Shown: in pieces, positions 53,321-64,000 of the stretch
How positions within the stretch are numbered: the stretch's first letter is position 1
Layout: each line of letters begins with the position of its first letter
DNA from: Fulvia fulva
Lineage: Eukaryota > Ascomycota > Dothideomycetes > Mycosphaerellales > Mycosphaerellaceae
DNA: 64,000 nucleotides
Direction: 5' to 3'
Assembly (NCBI RefSeq): GCF_020509005.1
Contig: NC_063017.1
Coordinates: 4,898,001-4,962,000, forward strand
Made by a program: the position numbers and the translations under genes
Notes under the pieces: generated by a model
What the model was told of the DNA's origin: nothing
What the model saw: only the letters and a program-made list of their open reading frames with translations
Databases searched by the model: none

Positions 53321-55924
53321 ATGAAGGGCTTCAGACAGCGCGTGGTAAGCACTCTCCCTGACGTACAACGTATACTTTGCGAGCGCGGAGGTCGTGTATT
53401 GATGGCCGACGTTAATAGCATGACCAGCTCTCGCGTGCAAAGGACCGAGATGGCAACAAGCTCGCCAAGAAGAAGGACTCCTCCTCAGGAACGGCCTCAC
53501 CAGCTGGCCAGTCGCCCGCCGGCTCGCAACACGCTACACCGACTTCCTCCACCAGCAACCTCGTCGATCAGCGGAACAAGCCCCTCCCCACCGATGGACC
53601 CACGCAGTCGCATCCTGGCGCTCCAATGCCCGGCACAGCTAACAACATGAACGCCAGCAACAACACCGCCGGTCCGCAGTCAGGGAGCTTCGCACAACAC
53701 GGCGCCAGCTTCAATGGGCAGCAGTCACCCGGCGGACTCAACTCACAGGGACCGTCGACACCCGGTAGACTCGGGGCCCTCCCTCCCAGTGTGGTAATCT
53801 CGCCGAGCGCTCCGGTCTGTCGACCAGTGCAACCCTTTCATGAAGAGACATACCCAATACTGATCTGAGACAGCACGTGCCACCTCCCGGCGCCGCCGAG
53901 ACAATGCCGCAAGACCTCGCGCCCCCCAAGGCTGGCCAGAAGAGCTTGCTCTTCGATCGCCTGCAGGCCACGCCCAAAGCCGACACAGTACCAGAAGGAG
54001 TTAGAACCCCTAAGCGACAGCATTCGTCACGCTTCGACATCTCAGATCAGCGACAACGCGAGCTCGAAAAGCTGCCCGGTTTCCACGAGGTGCCGCCTAA
54101 CAGACGGGCTGAGCTGTTCATGCAAAAGCTGGATCAGTGCAACATCATATTCGACTTCAACGACGCGTCGGGTGACATGAAGTCGAAAGAGATCAAGCGT
54201 CTGGCGCTACACGAGCTGCTGGACTACGTCGCGCAGAACCGACAAGTCATCTCAGAACCCATGTACCCTCGTGTGGTCGAGATGTTTGCAAAGAACTTGT
54301 TCAGACCGATTCCACCACCGATGAACCCACAAGGCGAAGCTTTCGATCCCGAGGAAGACGAGCCGGTGTTGGAAGTCGCCTGGCCACACATCCAAGTCGT
54401 CTACGAGTTCTTCCTACGCTTCATCGAGAGCCAGGACTTCAACACCAACTATGCGAAGCAGTACATCGATCATCAGTTCGTGTTGCAGCTACTTGAGCTG
54501 TTCGACTCGGAAGATCCGCGAGAACGGGACTTCCTCAAGACCACCCTACACAGGATTTACGGAAAGTTCCTGAACTTGCGATCTTACATCAGAAGGAGCA
54601 TCAACAACGTCTTCTTCCAATTCATCTACGAAACAGAGCGTTTCAACGGCATCGCTGAACTGCTAGAGATATTGGGTTCTATCATCAACGGCTTTGCACT
54701 ACCGCTCAAAGAGGAGCACAAGTTGTTCCTCACCAGAGTGCTGATACCCTTGCACAAAGTCAAGAGTCTCAGCATGTACCATCCCCAGCTGGCGTATTGT
54801 ATTGTTCAATTCTTGGAGAAAGATGCGGCGCTTACGGAAGAGGTTGTTCTGGGACTGTTGCGATACTGGCCAAAGGTCAACAGCACGAAGGAGGTCATGT
54901 TCTTGAACGAGGTCGAGGACATCTTCGAGGTCATGGATCCGGCAGAGTTTGCCAAGGTGCAGGAACCTTTGTTCAACCAGCTGGCGAAGAGTGTCGCAAG
55001 TCCGCACTTCCAGGTATGTCGCAATGATCGCCGAACACACCACCATATGCTGATTAGATGCAGGTTGCCGAGCGAGCGTTGTACTTTTGGAACAACGAGT
55101 ACTTCTGTAACCTTGTCAGTGACAACGTCGACGTGATCTTGCCGATTATGTTTGCGCCGCTGTACGAGAATTCGAAGGGACACTGGAACAGGTATGCCAT
55201 CGCAGCAAAGAGGAATTCAGGTCACAGGCTAACGGCATCCACAGAACTATCCACGGCATGGTGTACAATGCGATGAAGCTTTTCATGGAAGTAAACCCAC
55301 AGCTGTTTGACGAATGCTCGCACGAATACACAGAGCAGCAGAACAACCTCGAGGCAGTCAAGGCCAACCGACAAGCCAAGTGGGACCGACTCAGTCAATT
55401 GGCTGAGCAGATGAAGCAAAACGGCCACGCACCCGCCGTGAGGCCACCACAAGGAAACTTTGGCAACTCAAGCAAAAGTCCAACGCGCACAGACGACGGA
55501 GATCCGATTTCGATGAACCGGCTACGAATAGACGACGAGCGAAGGGCGGAAACACAGAGGCATGCCAATTCGGTACGTGGATGAGCGATACCTGAGCACG
55601 ACCTCAACCCGCCTCATCCCTAAGCATACATTATCCACCACCCGCGAACCACATATCTTCTCCCTCTTTCTTTTGTACATCTGTGCTGCCAGTCGACGCA
55701 TCACCTGTCTGCATAGCCACACTTCACTTCTTCCTGCATTTGAGATGGTGTGTCATTCTGATTGGATTGGGCGCGTGTTTTAGAAGCGTTCGCACGGCAG
55801 CAAAAGCAAAAGCGAAACAAATTCGACAAGCTCGGGCAATGGCGGAACGAATACTGGCAGTGGGAACGGGAATGGAGGTGGCAGATCCAGGAGCAATAGT
55901 CGGAAGGGCAGTGCCTCCAGCTGA
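53321..55924 (+). CDS. RTS1: PP2A regulatory subunit B56 (Rts1/Par1)
   Basis: Six exons: 53321-53344, 53428-53814, 53874-55013, 55064-55191, 55245-55572 and 55784-55924, 715 residues, all phases kept. Exon 1 codes only MKGFRQRV. Exon 2 is a Ser/Pro/Gly-rich N-terminus. Exons 3-5 carry the B56 HEAT-like solenoid: [87 protein letters not shown] and [17 protein letters not shown]56 selects substrates for PP2A and acts in mitosis and stress responses. The second intron has an unusual donor, GTCTGT; the fifth is 211 nt, longer than its neighbours. The last exon ([11 protein letters not shown], then Gly/Asn/Ser repeats) is inferred from splice signals and continued frame; without it the protein would end 46 residues earlier with VRG. 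Confidence 0.9.
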
Positions 55925-56336
55925 GAGAGGAGCTCGACAGAGGGGACTACTACTGCATGAGTGCGCGAAAGGACTTGCTGGTTGTACGAACAGCGTGGAT
56001 TTTGTTTTCCTAGCGAAGACCTATCTATGTTCTCAGCGGGGGATTTGAGCAAGGCAGAAGCGTGAGCATGGCGTTTGAATACCTAGATGGATAGGAGTTT
56101 TACGCGTATGGTATCCTATCAAAGTTCACATGCCTGCCATTACACATCCTCACACGGTCCTTCAGTTTCAGCGAAATTTCCCAGTCACGTGTCATCGGCA
56201 TCAACTACCGACGCTAGCGGCTCCAGTCAAAATTGCTTGCTAGCTTCACGCCACGATCTGCTTGACTTTCCAAATGTAACAACCCACACACCCACCTCAC
56301 TGCCTCTCAGGCGTGAGCCCCGTCAAAAAATCAACC
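55925..56336. other. Intergenic, promoter of FGAM synthase gene
   Basis: 412 bp between the B56 stop and the FGAM synthase start, both on the plus strand. CCAGTCACGTGTCATC (about 56191-56206) contains a CACGTG E-box. Nothing else is seen. Confidence 0.45.
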
Positions 56337-59300
56337 ATGTCCCAACAAAGAGCCTACAAAGCCTTCCCGGGCTCCTCCGCCTTCTCCGACTTCCGCCTCG
56401 CCCGCCTCGCCAAAGCCATCGGCGCCAAGGACCTCCACGCGATATGGGTCCACTACGTCGCCTCGCAAGACGAACTCTCGGCGGAACAGACTGAGACTCT
56501 GGAGCAGTTGCTGGAGTATGGGAGGTATCCGGATTCGACGGATGAGTTGTATGGTGTTTTGAGGAATGCGGTGGTGCGTGGGAGCCGGCCGGAGAGGGGC
56601 GCGGTGGAGGTTTTTTATGTGGTGCCGAGGGCCGGGAGTATTTCGCCGTGGAGTTCGAGGGCGACGGGGATTGCGGAAGTGTGTGGGTTGGGGGGTGTGG
56701 TGGGGAGGGTGGAGAGGGGGGTGGTTTTTGCGGTGAGGTTTGAGGGGAAGGGTGGAGAGGGGGATGTGGGTGGGGTGTTGAGGAATGCGGATGCGTTGCA
56801 TGATCGTATGACGGAGAGTATTGGCATGGATCCACCGGATTTGGGGAAGATGTTTGCCCAGGCGCCTCCCGCGCCGTTGCAGAAGGTGCAGTTGCTGCAG
56901 AATCCTGCCGGCCCGCGCGCGGCGCTGGAGGAGGCGAATAGGACTCTGGGCCTGGCGCTTGATGGAAGTGAGATGGAGTATCTCATTGATGCGTATACGA
57001 ACAAGTTGCAGAGGAACCCGACGGATGTGGAGCTGTTTATGTTCGCGCAGGTCAACTCGGAGCATTGCAGGCATAAGCAGTTCAATGCCAAGTGGACGAT
57101 TGATGGGGTGGAGAAGGAGAATAGCCTTTTTGGCATGATTCGGAATACGCATAAGAGACATCCGCAGCATGTCATTTCTGCTTACTCGGATAACGCTGCG
57201 GTGCTGCAGGGTTACAATGGAAGTCTCTGGGCGCCGGATCAGTTTGCTGGGGAGTGGAAGCAGACGAAGGAGATGGTGCATTACCTGGCCAAGGTGGAGA
57301 CTCATAACCACCCAACAGCTGTATCGCCGTATCCTGGAGCCGCTACGGGATCTGGAGGTGAGATTCGGGATGAAGGTGCTGTGGGAAGGGGTTCCAAGCC
57401 GAAAGCAGGTCTGGCTGGTTTTACGGTGTCGGATCTTCTCATTCCGGATCATAGGCAGCCGTGGGAACTTGACATTGGACGACCGGCTCACCTGGCGAGT
57501 AGTCTGGATATTATGCTGGAGGCGCCGATCGGAAGTGCTGCGTTTAACAATGAGTTTGGCAGGCCGTGCACTACTGGGTATTTCAGGACACTGTCTATGG
57601 AAGTCCCAGTCGGTGATGGAAAGACTGAAGTGAGAGGATACCACAAGCCTATCATGATCGCAGGCGGTGTCGGTACTGTCCGACCAGACAATGCGCTGAA
57701 GACAGATGGATCTGTCGATGTTGGGGCTCACATGGTCGTCATTGGTGGTCCTGCTATGCTCATCGGTCTTGGTGGAGGTGCAGCTTCAAGTGTCCAGTCC
57801 GGCGAAGGCAGCGTCGATCTCGATTTCGCTAGTGTGCAGCGTGGCAATGCCGAAGTGCAGCGACGCGCGCAAGAAGTCATCAACACTTGTACTTCGCGAG
57901 GCGCTGAGAGTCCGATCCAGTTCATCCACGATGTCGGAGCTGGCGGACTATCGAACGCGCTACCCGAGCTCGCACACGACTCTGGACACGGTGCTACATT
58001 CGAGTTAAGGGAAATCGACAACGCTGACCCAAGCCTCAGTCCGCTGCAAATTTGGTGCTGTGAGGCGCAGGAGCGCTACGTTCTGGCCGTCGCGCCGGAT
58101 AAGCTGGATGCGTTTAAGAGGATCTGTAAGCGTGAGCGCTGTGGTTACTCTATCGTTGGCAAGGCACAGACGGAGAAGAGACTCGTGCTTATGGACAGGG
58201 ATGCAAAGGATGGCTCTGATGCTAGGCCGATCGACTTGCCTATGGACGTGCTATTTGGCAAGCCGCCGAAAATGCACAGGACTGTGGAGTCGAGGAAGCT
58301 GGTATTGCCGTCTTTTGACAGTAGTCTGGCGACTTACCTTCCGAAAGAGCCTGCTACTTCGACAGCGGTGCTCAACAATGCTGTGGAGAGGGTGCTGTCA
58401 TTGCCATCAGTCGGCTCGAAGTCTTTCCTCATCACGATCGCGGATCGCACAGTCGGTGGTCTGACAATTCGCGACCAGATGGTCGGCCCATGGCAGACAC
58501 CAGTGGCTGACGTCTCCGTCACTGCTACTTCGCTCACTCCCGGCATTGTCACCGGAGAGGCCATGGCAATGGGCGAGAAACCTCTGTTGGCTTTGATCTC
58601 GGCCGCTGCTTCAGCTCGTATGTCGGTTGCTGAGTCGTTGCTGAACCTCGCAGCAGCGGGTATCCAAGGCAGGCTGAAGAAGGTCAGTCTTTCTGCCAAC
58701 TGGATGGCTGCTAGCAGTCATCCTGGCGAGGGTGCTGCGCTTTACGAGGCTGTTGAGGCCATTGGCATGGATCTATGCCCAGAGCTTGGGGTCAGTATTC
58801 CCGTCGGCAAGGATTCGATGTCGATGAAGACGAAGTGGGAGGACAAGGAAGTGACTGCACCACTTTCGCTTGTCATCTCTGCGTTCGCGCCCGTCAATGA
58901 TCTTAGCAGTACTTGGACACCTGCTTTGCGCCGATCTGAGGATGTCGGCGAGACTCTCCTCATGTTCGTCGATCTTGCCGGCGGCAAGAAGGCGATGGGT
59001 GGCTCAGCTCTGGCTCAGACCTTTGGCCAGGTTGGTAACTCGGCGCCTGATGTCCATGATGTGGATTATATCAAGGACTTCTTCCATGCTGTTGAGCAGT
59101 TGCATGAGTCAGACATTGTTCTGGCCTACCACGACCGCTCTGATGGTGGCCTCTTCACCACTCTGATTGAGATGATGTTCGCCGGACGTTGTGGTATGGA
59201 TCTCATGCTGGATCGCATCGTCACTTCTGGCCGGCCAAAGGATGTCATCGAGACTCTGTTCAACGAAGAGCTTGGCGCAGTTTTCCAAATCCGCAAGAAG

Positions 59301-60422
59301 CACGAAAATGTCTTCCGCGGTGTCTTTGCCCCAATGTCACCAATTACAATCGCGACAGTACCGAAAGCCTCGAAGCAAGAACTCTCCATCCACTACGGCG
59401 CAGACTGCATTTACCGCGCCTCACGCAAAGAGCTTCAGCAGAAGTGGCATCACACATCCTGGGCGATGCAACGGCTGCGAGACAACCCAGAGTGCGCCGA
59501 TGTCGAGAAAGTAAATCTCGAAGATGACAAAGACCCGGGACTCCAATACAAGCTTTCCTTCAAGCCCGAAGAGAACATCATGCCCTGGGGCTCCACCCTC
59601 AACACAATCGGCATCCGCCAAAAGCCCCGCGTCGCCATCCTCCGCGAACAAGGTGTCAACGGCCAAGCAGAAATGGCCTTCGCCTTCTCCGTCGCCGGCT
59701 TCAGCCCCATCGACGTCCACATGACCGACATTCTCTCCGGCAGCTTCTCGCTCGCATCCTGCGTAGGTCTCGCAGCATGTGGTGGCTTCTCCTACGGTGA
59801 CGTGCTAGGTGCTGGCCAGGGCTGGTCGAAGAGTGTGCTCCTTCACGAGGCGACGCGGAACGAGTTCAAGAATTTCTTCGAGAGGAAGGATACCTTCGCC
59901 CTGGGAGTTTGCAATGGATGTCAGTTCTTGTCGCGGTTGACGGAGATTATACCTGGTGCGGAGAATTGGCCGACGTTCGAGAGGAATGTGTCAGAACAGT
60001 ATGAGGCGAGGGTGTGTATGGTTGAGGTGACAAACCCGCCGAACCAACCTCCCTCCGTCTTCCTACACGGAATGGAAGGATCGCATCTCCCTATCGTCAC
60101 CGCCCACGGAGAAGGACGAGCGCAATTCTCCACTGGCGCTTCCTCGCCCAAGGCTCTCATCGACCAGGGTCTTGTGTCGATGAGGTACGTGGACAACTAC
60201 CTCAAGCCCACAGAGCGGTACCCCTTCAACCCGAACGGTAGCCCAATGGGTATCACTGGTGTACGAACGCCAGATGGGAGAGTACTGGCATTGATGCCGC
60301 ATCCGGAGAGGACGATTTTGAAGGAGGTCGCGAGCTATTTGCCGGCTGAGCAGGCTCAGGAGTGGGGCGAGTATGGGCCTTGGACGAGGATCTTCAAGAG
60401 TGCTAGACGGTGGGTTGGGTAG
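56337..60422 (+). CDS. ADE6: Phosphoribosylformylglycinamidine (FGAM) synthase
   Basis: One intronless frame of 1361 residues from the ATG at 56337. The N-terminal FGAR-AT domain starts at [18 protein letters not shown]. The synthetase core has [40 protein letters not shown] (in two pieces about residues 320-350), [13 protein letters not shown] and a second AIRS half with [10 protein letters not shown]. The glutaminase domain at the C-terminus has the nucleophile Cys1192 in LGVCNGCQF and the His1322/Glu1324 pair in MPHPERT. It converts FGAR, glutamine and ATP to FGAM in the fourth step of purine synthesis. The length fits the single-chain eukaryotic enzyme. Codon style switches from C-ending to G/T-ending in the first 500 nt. 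The long minus-strand frame opposite is a shadow. Confidence 0.96.
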   Translation: MSQQRAYKAFPGSSAFSDFRLARLAKAIGAKDLHAIWVHYVASQDELSAEQTETLEQLLEYGRYPDSTDELYGVLRNAVVRGSRPERGAVEVFYVVPRAGSISPWSSRATGIAEVCGLGGVVGRVERGVVFAVRFEGKGGEGDVGGVLRNADALHDRMTESIGMDPPDLGKMFAQAPPAPLQKVQLLQNPAGPRAALEEANRTLGLALDGSEMEYLIDAYTNKLQRNPTDVELFMFAQVNSEHCRHKQFNAKWTIDGVEKENSLFGMIRNTHKRHPQHVISAYSDNAAVLQGYNGSLWAPDQFAGEWKQTKEMVHYLAKVETHNHPTAVSPYPGAATGSGGEIRDEGAVGRGSKPKAGLAGFTVSDLLIPDHRQPWELDIGRPAHLASSLDIMLEAPIGSAAFNNEFGRPCTTGYFRTLSMEVPVGDGKTEVRGYHKPIMIAGGVGTVRPDNALKTDGSVDVGAHMVVIGGPAMLIGLGGGAASSVQSGEGSVDLDFASVQRGNAEVQRRAQEVINTCTSRGAESPIQFIHDVGAGGLSNALPELAHDSGHGATFELREIDNADPSLSPLQIWCCEAQERYVLAVAPDKLDAFKRICKRERCGYSIVGKAQTEKRLVLMDRDAKDGSDARPIDLPMDVLFGKPPKMHRTVESRKLVLPSFDSSLATYLPKEPATSTAVLNNAVERVLSLPSVGSKSFLITIADRTVGGLTIRDQMVGPWQTPVADVSVTATSLTPGIVTGEAMAMGEKPLLALISAAASARMSVAESLLNLAAAGIQGRLKKVSLSANWMAASSHPGEGAALYEAVEAIGMDLCPELGVSIPVGKDSMSMKTKWEDKEVTAPLSLVISAFAPVNDLSSTWTPALRRSEDVGETLLMFVDLAGGKKAMGGSALAQTFGQVGNSAPDVHDVDYIKDFFHAVEQLHESDIVLAYHDRSDGGLFTTLIEMMFAGRCGMDLMLDRIVTSGRPKDVIETLFNEELGAVFQIRKKHENVFRGVFAPMSPITIATVPKASKQELSIHYGADCIYRASRKELQQKWHHTSWAMQRLRDNPECADVEKVNLEDDKDPGLQYKLSFKPEENIMPWGSTLNTIGIRQKPRVAILREQGVNGQAEMAFAFSVAGFSPIDVHMTDILSGSFSLASCVGLAACGGFSYGDVLGAGQGWSKSVLLHEATRNEFKNFFERKDTFALGVCNGCQFLSRLTEIIPGAENWPTFERNVSEQYEARVCMVEVTNPPNQPPSVFLHGMEGSHLPIVTAHGEGRAQFSTGASSPKALIDQGLVSMRYVDNYLKPTERYPFNPNGSPMGITGVRTPDGRVLALMPHPERTILKEVASYLPAEQAQEWGEYGPWTRIFKSARRWVG

Positions 60423-60682
60423 ATGCTACGATATAGTATTGGTCTCGGCATTGGTTGGGAGGGAACTCATATCGTGTCGTCGGTAGACCTTCCTCTCGCC
60501 GGCGGCAATTCGTCGTCACTGCGGGGCCTGGGACCTGCATTTCCTAACCTCGTCTCTGGAGCTCTCACGAACAATTACAAGGCAGGTTATTCCCGCCATT
60601 GGCACTTGCATTTCACGATGTCTAACACCCTCATCACTGTCAACCCTCTACCGATCCTGCTCACCAACGGGCCTCCCTAACG

Positions 60683-61756
60683 ATGTCCACCACATCAGTC
60701 CGCGCCTGGACCTACACAAATGGCTATCCCAACACCCTCAAGCTCTCCACTACAACCGTCCCTACATCGCAAGCCGTGCAGAAGAACCACATTCTCGTCA
60801 AAATCGCAACATGCGCCCTCAACCCCGTCGGCATCCAAATGATGAATCTGCCCAAGTGGAATCTCCCAGTCGGCAGCTACCGTGACGAGAAAGGCACAGT
60901 CATGGACTTCGCCAGCACCGTCGTATCCTCAGGCTCAGACCGCTTCAAAGCAGGTGATGAGGCCTTCGGCATGTCTTTGATGCCTTTCGCGCCCGGTGGT
61001 GGAGCGCTGGCGGAGATGGCGCATTTCAATCTTGCGGCCACGCCGGTTGTGAAGAAGCCCGAGGGCTGGAGCGTGGAGAAGGCGGCTGCGATTAGCTTGG
61101 TGTGGTTAACGGCCAAGGCGTGTATCGAGGCTGTTGCGCCGTTTGTGGAGGGGACGCAGAGTAAGAGAGTTGCGATTCTGGGTGGAAGCTCTTCGACCGG
61201 AATCTACAGCACTATTCTGGCGAAGAGGACGGGGTGGAAGGTTGTTGCGACGAGTTCGGCGAAGAATAAAGAGTTTATTTTGGATGATTTGAAAGTGGAT
61301 ACGCATGTGGATTATACCAAAGACGACGTGCGGCAAGCCGTTGGAGCTTTCAACCCGGACGCTGTAATCGGCTGCGTAGGCGGGACGGAATGCATTGCAC
61401 TCGCTTCGAGTAAGAGATACATCACTATCGTCGGGGACAAGACGGGCCGGACAATGATGGGTGGACCAGCCACTTACTATGATTACATGCACCCATACTA
61501 TGCGGCCGCGCAGTGGGTCAGGTGGGCGAGGGGCTAGTATGGGTTGGGAGAGAGTTATGATGTGATCATTCTGGCGCCGAAGAAAGAGTGGTTGGAGGAG
61601 GCCAAGGTGACGCTACAGCCGGGGGATGTTTATGTGGATAGTGTGCATGCGTTTGAGAATGCGAGGGGGGCCTTTGAGAGGTTGAATACGGGCAGGGCGA
61701 AGGGGAAGGTTGTGGTTAGGGCTGGGAGCGGGGGTGGGGAGAGGAGTAGGTTGTGA
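60683..61756 (+). pseudogene. Zinc-less MDR oxidoreductase with one in-frame stop
   Basis: A continuous reading frame of 358 codons is broken only by TAG at 61535-61537. Before it: VRAWTYTNGYPNTLKLS, CALNPVGIQMMN, FAGDEAFG-type GroES-like end (seen as FKAGDEAFGMSL), the nucleotide fold AILGGSSSTGIYSTILAK and DAVIGCVGG. After it: YGLGESYDVIILAPKKEW and ARGAFERLNTGRAKGKVVVR, the normal end of this medium-chain dehydrogenase/reductase group (ToxD- or quinone-oxidoreductase-like). No zinc ligands are seen. Relatives have WxRWARGRxG at the break, so the stop replaces one residue, with no frameshift. It may be a recent pseudogene, a sequencing error or a truncated but partly functional enzyme of 284 residues. 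NADPH-dependent reduction is the family role; substrate unknown. Confidence 0.75.
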
Positions 61757-62153
61757 GGAGAGGTCTTGAGATGATCGGATTTGGGCTGTAGAGTTGTCTG
61801 TATGCCATGTGTCGATATCAGGCCCCATTCGACGATATGGATGTGCTCGCCGGGACGATCATGGAAGCTCCATCAAGTATTGGTGGGCATTTGCTTGAGG
61901 TGCTCGCTCCTTCACACAACATCCTTCACCGGATCTTTATCCTGCATGAATGATGCATATCTCTCCATCCTGCTCGAGACCATCTGACACTGGCGACGTC
62001 TGCTCTTCGCACAGGTGCCGGCATCTTGGGGTTGCTCTTGCTTCACGACATCCGACTCTAAGACCTTTAATCGCTGACTGGCCACGGCTCGCCTTTGGTA
62101 CGGCGACAGCATCAGAAGACAGATTGTCAACCATCTTGAGTGCTATCTCGGCC
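61757..62153. other. Intergenic, upstream of F-box-like gene
   Basis: 397 bp before the ATG at 62154. The reading frame of the F-box-like gene is open back to about 61950, so a longer N-terminus cannot be excluded, but the ATG at 62154 (GGCCATGGTC) has the best context and precedes the F-box. Confidence 0.4.
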
Positions 62154-63431
62154 ATGGTCGTAGCTGGTCCGCCTGGAGCATGTCGAATTCTGGAGCATCC
62201 TGTCGAGCTCATCGAGCTCATCGAGCTCATCGAGCTCATGCTCACACGCGGTGACCGGACCGACATCTTGAACACTAGAGCAACATGCAGGGATCTCGAG
62301 GCCAAATCGAGAGCGATGCTGATCGACAATTTCTTTCGTGACCGAACCTTTATTTTGGCGGACAGAACAAGTATCAGCCGTCTGCTCGGGATCTCGAAGC
62401 ACCCTGTCTTCTCTAAGACCATGCAATCTATCATCTTCACTGTTGAACAGCTTCGACCTCTTGATAGACGATGGCATCAGTCTACAACCGCTGGAAGTGT
62501 TGATCTCAGCACAACGCCTAGAGAGAAGAGAATCATGCTGAGGGAGACAGCAAAGGTGATTGCATCTCCAAAGGACGAAGCGAAGCGTTGTCAGCACGAA
62601 GTTGAAACACAGCTCACTGCAATGTTTACCAACTTCCTCCACGCGGCATGTGTACTCGCTATCTTCGCAGTCCATGACTGTAATATGGAGTCAACAGGAC
62701 GTCGATGCGGAGTCTATGGGTTGAGTCGTCGAGGCGGGCTGTCTGAGTACCCCAAACCAGTGGCAGGGTCCACCTTATTGCACCCAGGCTACGCATGCAA
62801 CATCATCCTGGGAACTCTCATCCGGTCAGGCTACCCGCCAGAGGTTGTTGAGCTAGGCAGCATCTACATATCGAACCTCCGTTTCGACGACAACGTCTTT
62901 GTTGCGTCCAGACTGCGTCGACTAGTCCTCGACATCGATTGTACTGCCAGATTTGGATCTAGCAATGAAGACGAAACCAACACGATGCAGACGGATATGG
63001 CAACATTGTCTCGCCTCCTATTAACAGCAACAGAGCTACGGGATCTGGCGCTGGAGACCCACATTGATCCAGGAGCACAGCGCCGGGGAGCAATTCTAAA
63101 CAGCATTCTCGGCATTCCAAACACGGCGCTCATGAGACTCGAGTGCTTGATAATCGACCATCTGATCCTCAACCAACCGTCAGCATTGGAAGACTGTGCC
63201 AAGGTCCGGCGGCAGACTCTGCGGGTGGTGAAAGTTGGTTCGTGGGAACCTCGTCGTGATAGCCAGATGGAGGATATCAACTTGAGGGTCTTATTTGGAG
63301 TGCCGAGAAAGAGGATATGGAAGTTTGCATTCACACGAAACGAGGCAGAGCTAAGGGGAGGTATTGAAGAGAAGTGCAGTCTCGCTTTCGTTGAATTTGT
63401 GCTCGTGCGCCGTACTTGGGCTCGCCTATGA
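62154..63431 (+). CDS. F-box-like protein (expanded family)
   Basis: Intronless, 425 residues from the ATG at 62154. The F-box-like motif is at about residues 16-45: HPVELIELIELIELM, then DILNTRATCRDLEAKSR. The middle has DRTFILADRTSISRLLGISKHPVFSKTMQSI, and the later part has weak leucine-rich repeats (RLRRLVLDIDC; LRDLALETHI; MRLECLIIDHLIL). Such proteins are numerous in Dothideomycetes and presumed SCF adaptors; the SCF role is by family. The repeated LIE units come from four tandem GAGCTCATC/G copies. A related gene follows on the same strand at 63594. No signal peptide. Confidence 0.75.
   Translation: MVVAGPPGACRILEHPVELIELIELIELMLTRGDRTDILNTRATCRDLEAKSRAMLIDNFFRDRTFILADRTSISRLLGISKHPVFSKTMQSIIFTVEQLRPLDRRWHQSTTAGSVDLSTTPREKRIMLRETAKVIASPKDEAKRCQHEVETQLTAMFTNFLHAACVLAIFAVHDCNMESTGRRCGVYGLSRRGGLSEYPKPVAGSTLLHPGYACNIILGTLIRSGYPPEVVELGSIYISNLRFDDNVFVASRLRRLVLDIDCTARFGSSNEDETNTMQTDMATLSRLLLTATELRDLALETHIDPGAQRRGAILNSILGIPNTALMRLECLIIDHLILNQPSALEDCAKVRRQTLRVVKVGSWEPRRDSQMEDINLRVLFGVPRKRIWKFAFTRNEAELRGGIEEKCSLAFVEFVLVRRTWARL
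62205..62240 (+). repeat. Tandem 9-nt repeat inside the F-box motif
   Basis: Four copies of GAGCTCATC (the last GAGCTCATG) encode ELI-ELI-ELI-ELM within the first helix of the F-box-like domain. The unit keeps the reading frame. Confidence 0.95.
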
Positions 63432-63593
63432 ATGATGATTGCTCTTGCGTTGTTGAGTGAGCGGGTGGGTGCCACATTGGAGTCCTGTGTTCTACGTTCA
63501 GGTTGCCCAGGCTCTGGCATCTGAATCGCGTGCATACTGACTTCCAAACTTAGCCAGACTGAGCATTGGGTTTGACGGCGCGAACCTTGCTGT

Positions 63594-64000
63594 ATGACCT
63601 CAGCTTCTCGCCGTCCTGCTTTCCCCTTCACCGCTCACACATTGAAGACGCTTGCTATCAACATCGCGGTCGAGGACTGTACGGACCCCGACATGGACAG
63701 CCCGCTCATCGAATTAGCTGTGGAGCTGAAAGAGCTGATTGGATCTTTTTGCGACACACCAAGTCTCTTGAACCTCAGAGCGGCCTGCAACGACTTCGAG
63801 GGCGCGACACGATCGCTTCAGACCAAAAGATGTTTCCAGAGCGGCACATTCTCTCTGGGAGACAGGACGAGTATGAGCTATCTGCTTGCAATCTCTGAAC
63901 ATCCTGTCTTCTCCCTTACTATGCGCTCTGCTACGCTCGCTATCGGGGAGCTGAACGATGCTGATTTCACAAACACTATTCTTCATTGTCATCAGGGCAA
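63594..64000 (+). CDS. F-box-like protein, paralogue (cut by window end)
   Basis: An open frame from the ATG at 63594 (MTSASRRPAFPF) runs through the last full codon of the window, so the C-terminus is outside. It contains LAVELKELIGSFCDTPSLLNLRAACNDFE (F-box-like, about residues 45-75) and DRTSMSYLLAISEHPVFSLTMRSA, directly comparable to ADRTSISRLLGISKHPVFSKTMQSI in the gene 160 bp upstream. The two are therefore tandem paralogues. It lacks the ELI repeat expansion of its neighbour. Confidence 0.7.
   Translation, partial: MTSASRRPAFPFTAHTLKTLAINIAVEDCTDPDMDSPLIELAVELKELIGSFCDTPSLLNLRAACNDFEGATRSLQTKRCFQSGTFSLGDRTSMSYLLAISEHPVFSLTMRSATLAIGELNDADFTNTILHCHQG

Noticed and set aside
56331..57731. 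Long minus-strand open frame (466 codons) opposite FGAM synthase
   Set aside because: It is a mirror of the codon bias of the real gene, has no domain and overlaps a highly conserved enzyme.

Overview
The window is nuclear DNA of a filamentous ascomycete (Pezizomycotina). Genes are compact and intron-poor; most introns are 47-75 nt with GTRNGY-type donors, CTRAC-type branch sites and YAG acceptors. The gene set (RTT109, a Rad9/Crb2-type mediator, a TFIIIC tau95 subunit, AA11 and GH18 chitin enzymes, mitochondrial ribosomal proteins) is fungal. Several lineage-expanded F-box-like genes suggest Dothideomycetes, perhaps Mycosphaerellaceae; that placement is inference.

Layout. 0-10 kb: a secreted protein cut by the window edge, a small zinc-finger protein, the Rad9/Crb2-like checkpoint protein, mitochondrial mL57 and the H3K56 acetyltransferase Rtt109. 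10-17 kb: two small membrane proteins, two related F-box-like genes and a seven-exon sugar transporter. 18-25 kb: an intronless cytochrome P450, a two-exon membrane protein, the SNF1 kinase beta subunit and a tRNA-His gene of unusual structure. 25-30 kb: two divergent mitochondrial genes (an unrecognised protein and bL19m) and a CobW-type GTPase. 31-36 kb: an allantoate-permease-like transporter pseudogene split by a 3.3 kb hAT DNA transposon with perfect ends and an 8-bp target duplication. 36-46 kb: a GFA-domain protein, a GH18 chitinase, two orphan genes, an internally shortened sugar transporter, thymidylate kinase and the accessory subunit of tRNA-guanine transglycosylase. 46-48 kb: a gene-free, low-complexity stretch. 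48-60 kb: an AA11 LPMO with a C-terminal X278-like module, TFIIIC tau95, the PP2A B56 subunit and FGAM synthase. 60-64 kb: an oxidoreductase interrupted by one in-frame stop, and two more F-box-like genes, the last running off the window.

Most remarkable feature: the tRNA-His(GUG) gene at 24337-24491 (minus). Besides the canonical intron after position 37, it carries a 53-nt insertion between positions 23 and 24 of the D arm. The insertion has every hallmark of a spliceosomal intron (GTGAGT donor, CTAAC branch site, ACAG acceptor). Removing both gives a 73-nt tRNA with a well-paired cloverleaf. I know of no described nuclear tRNA gene built this way.

Gene models were derived by eye from reading frames, splice signals and recalled family features. 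No search was run, so identities rest on motif recognition and exon borders on consensus sites and preserved phase.
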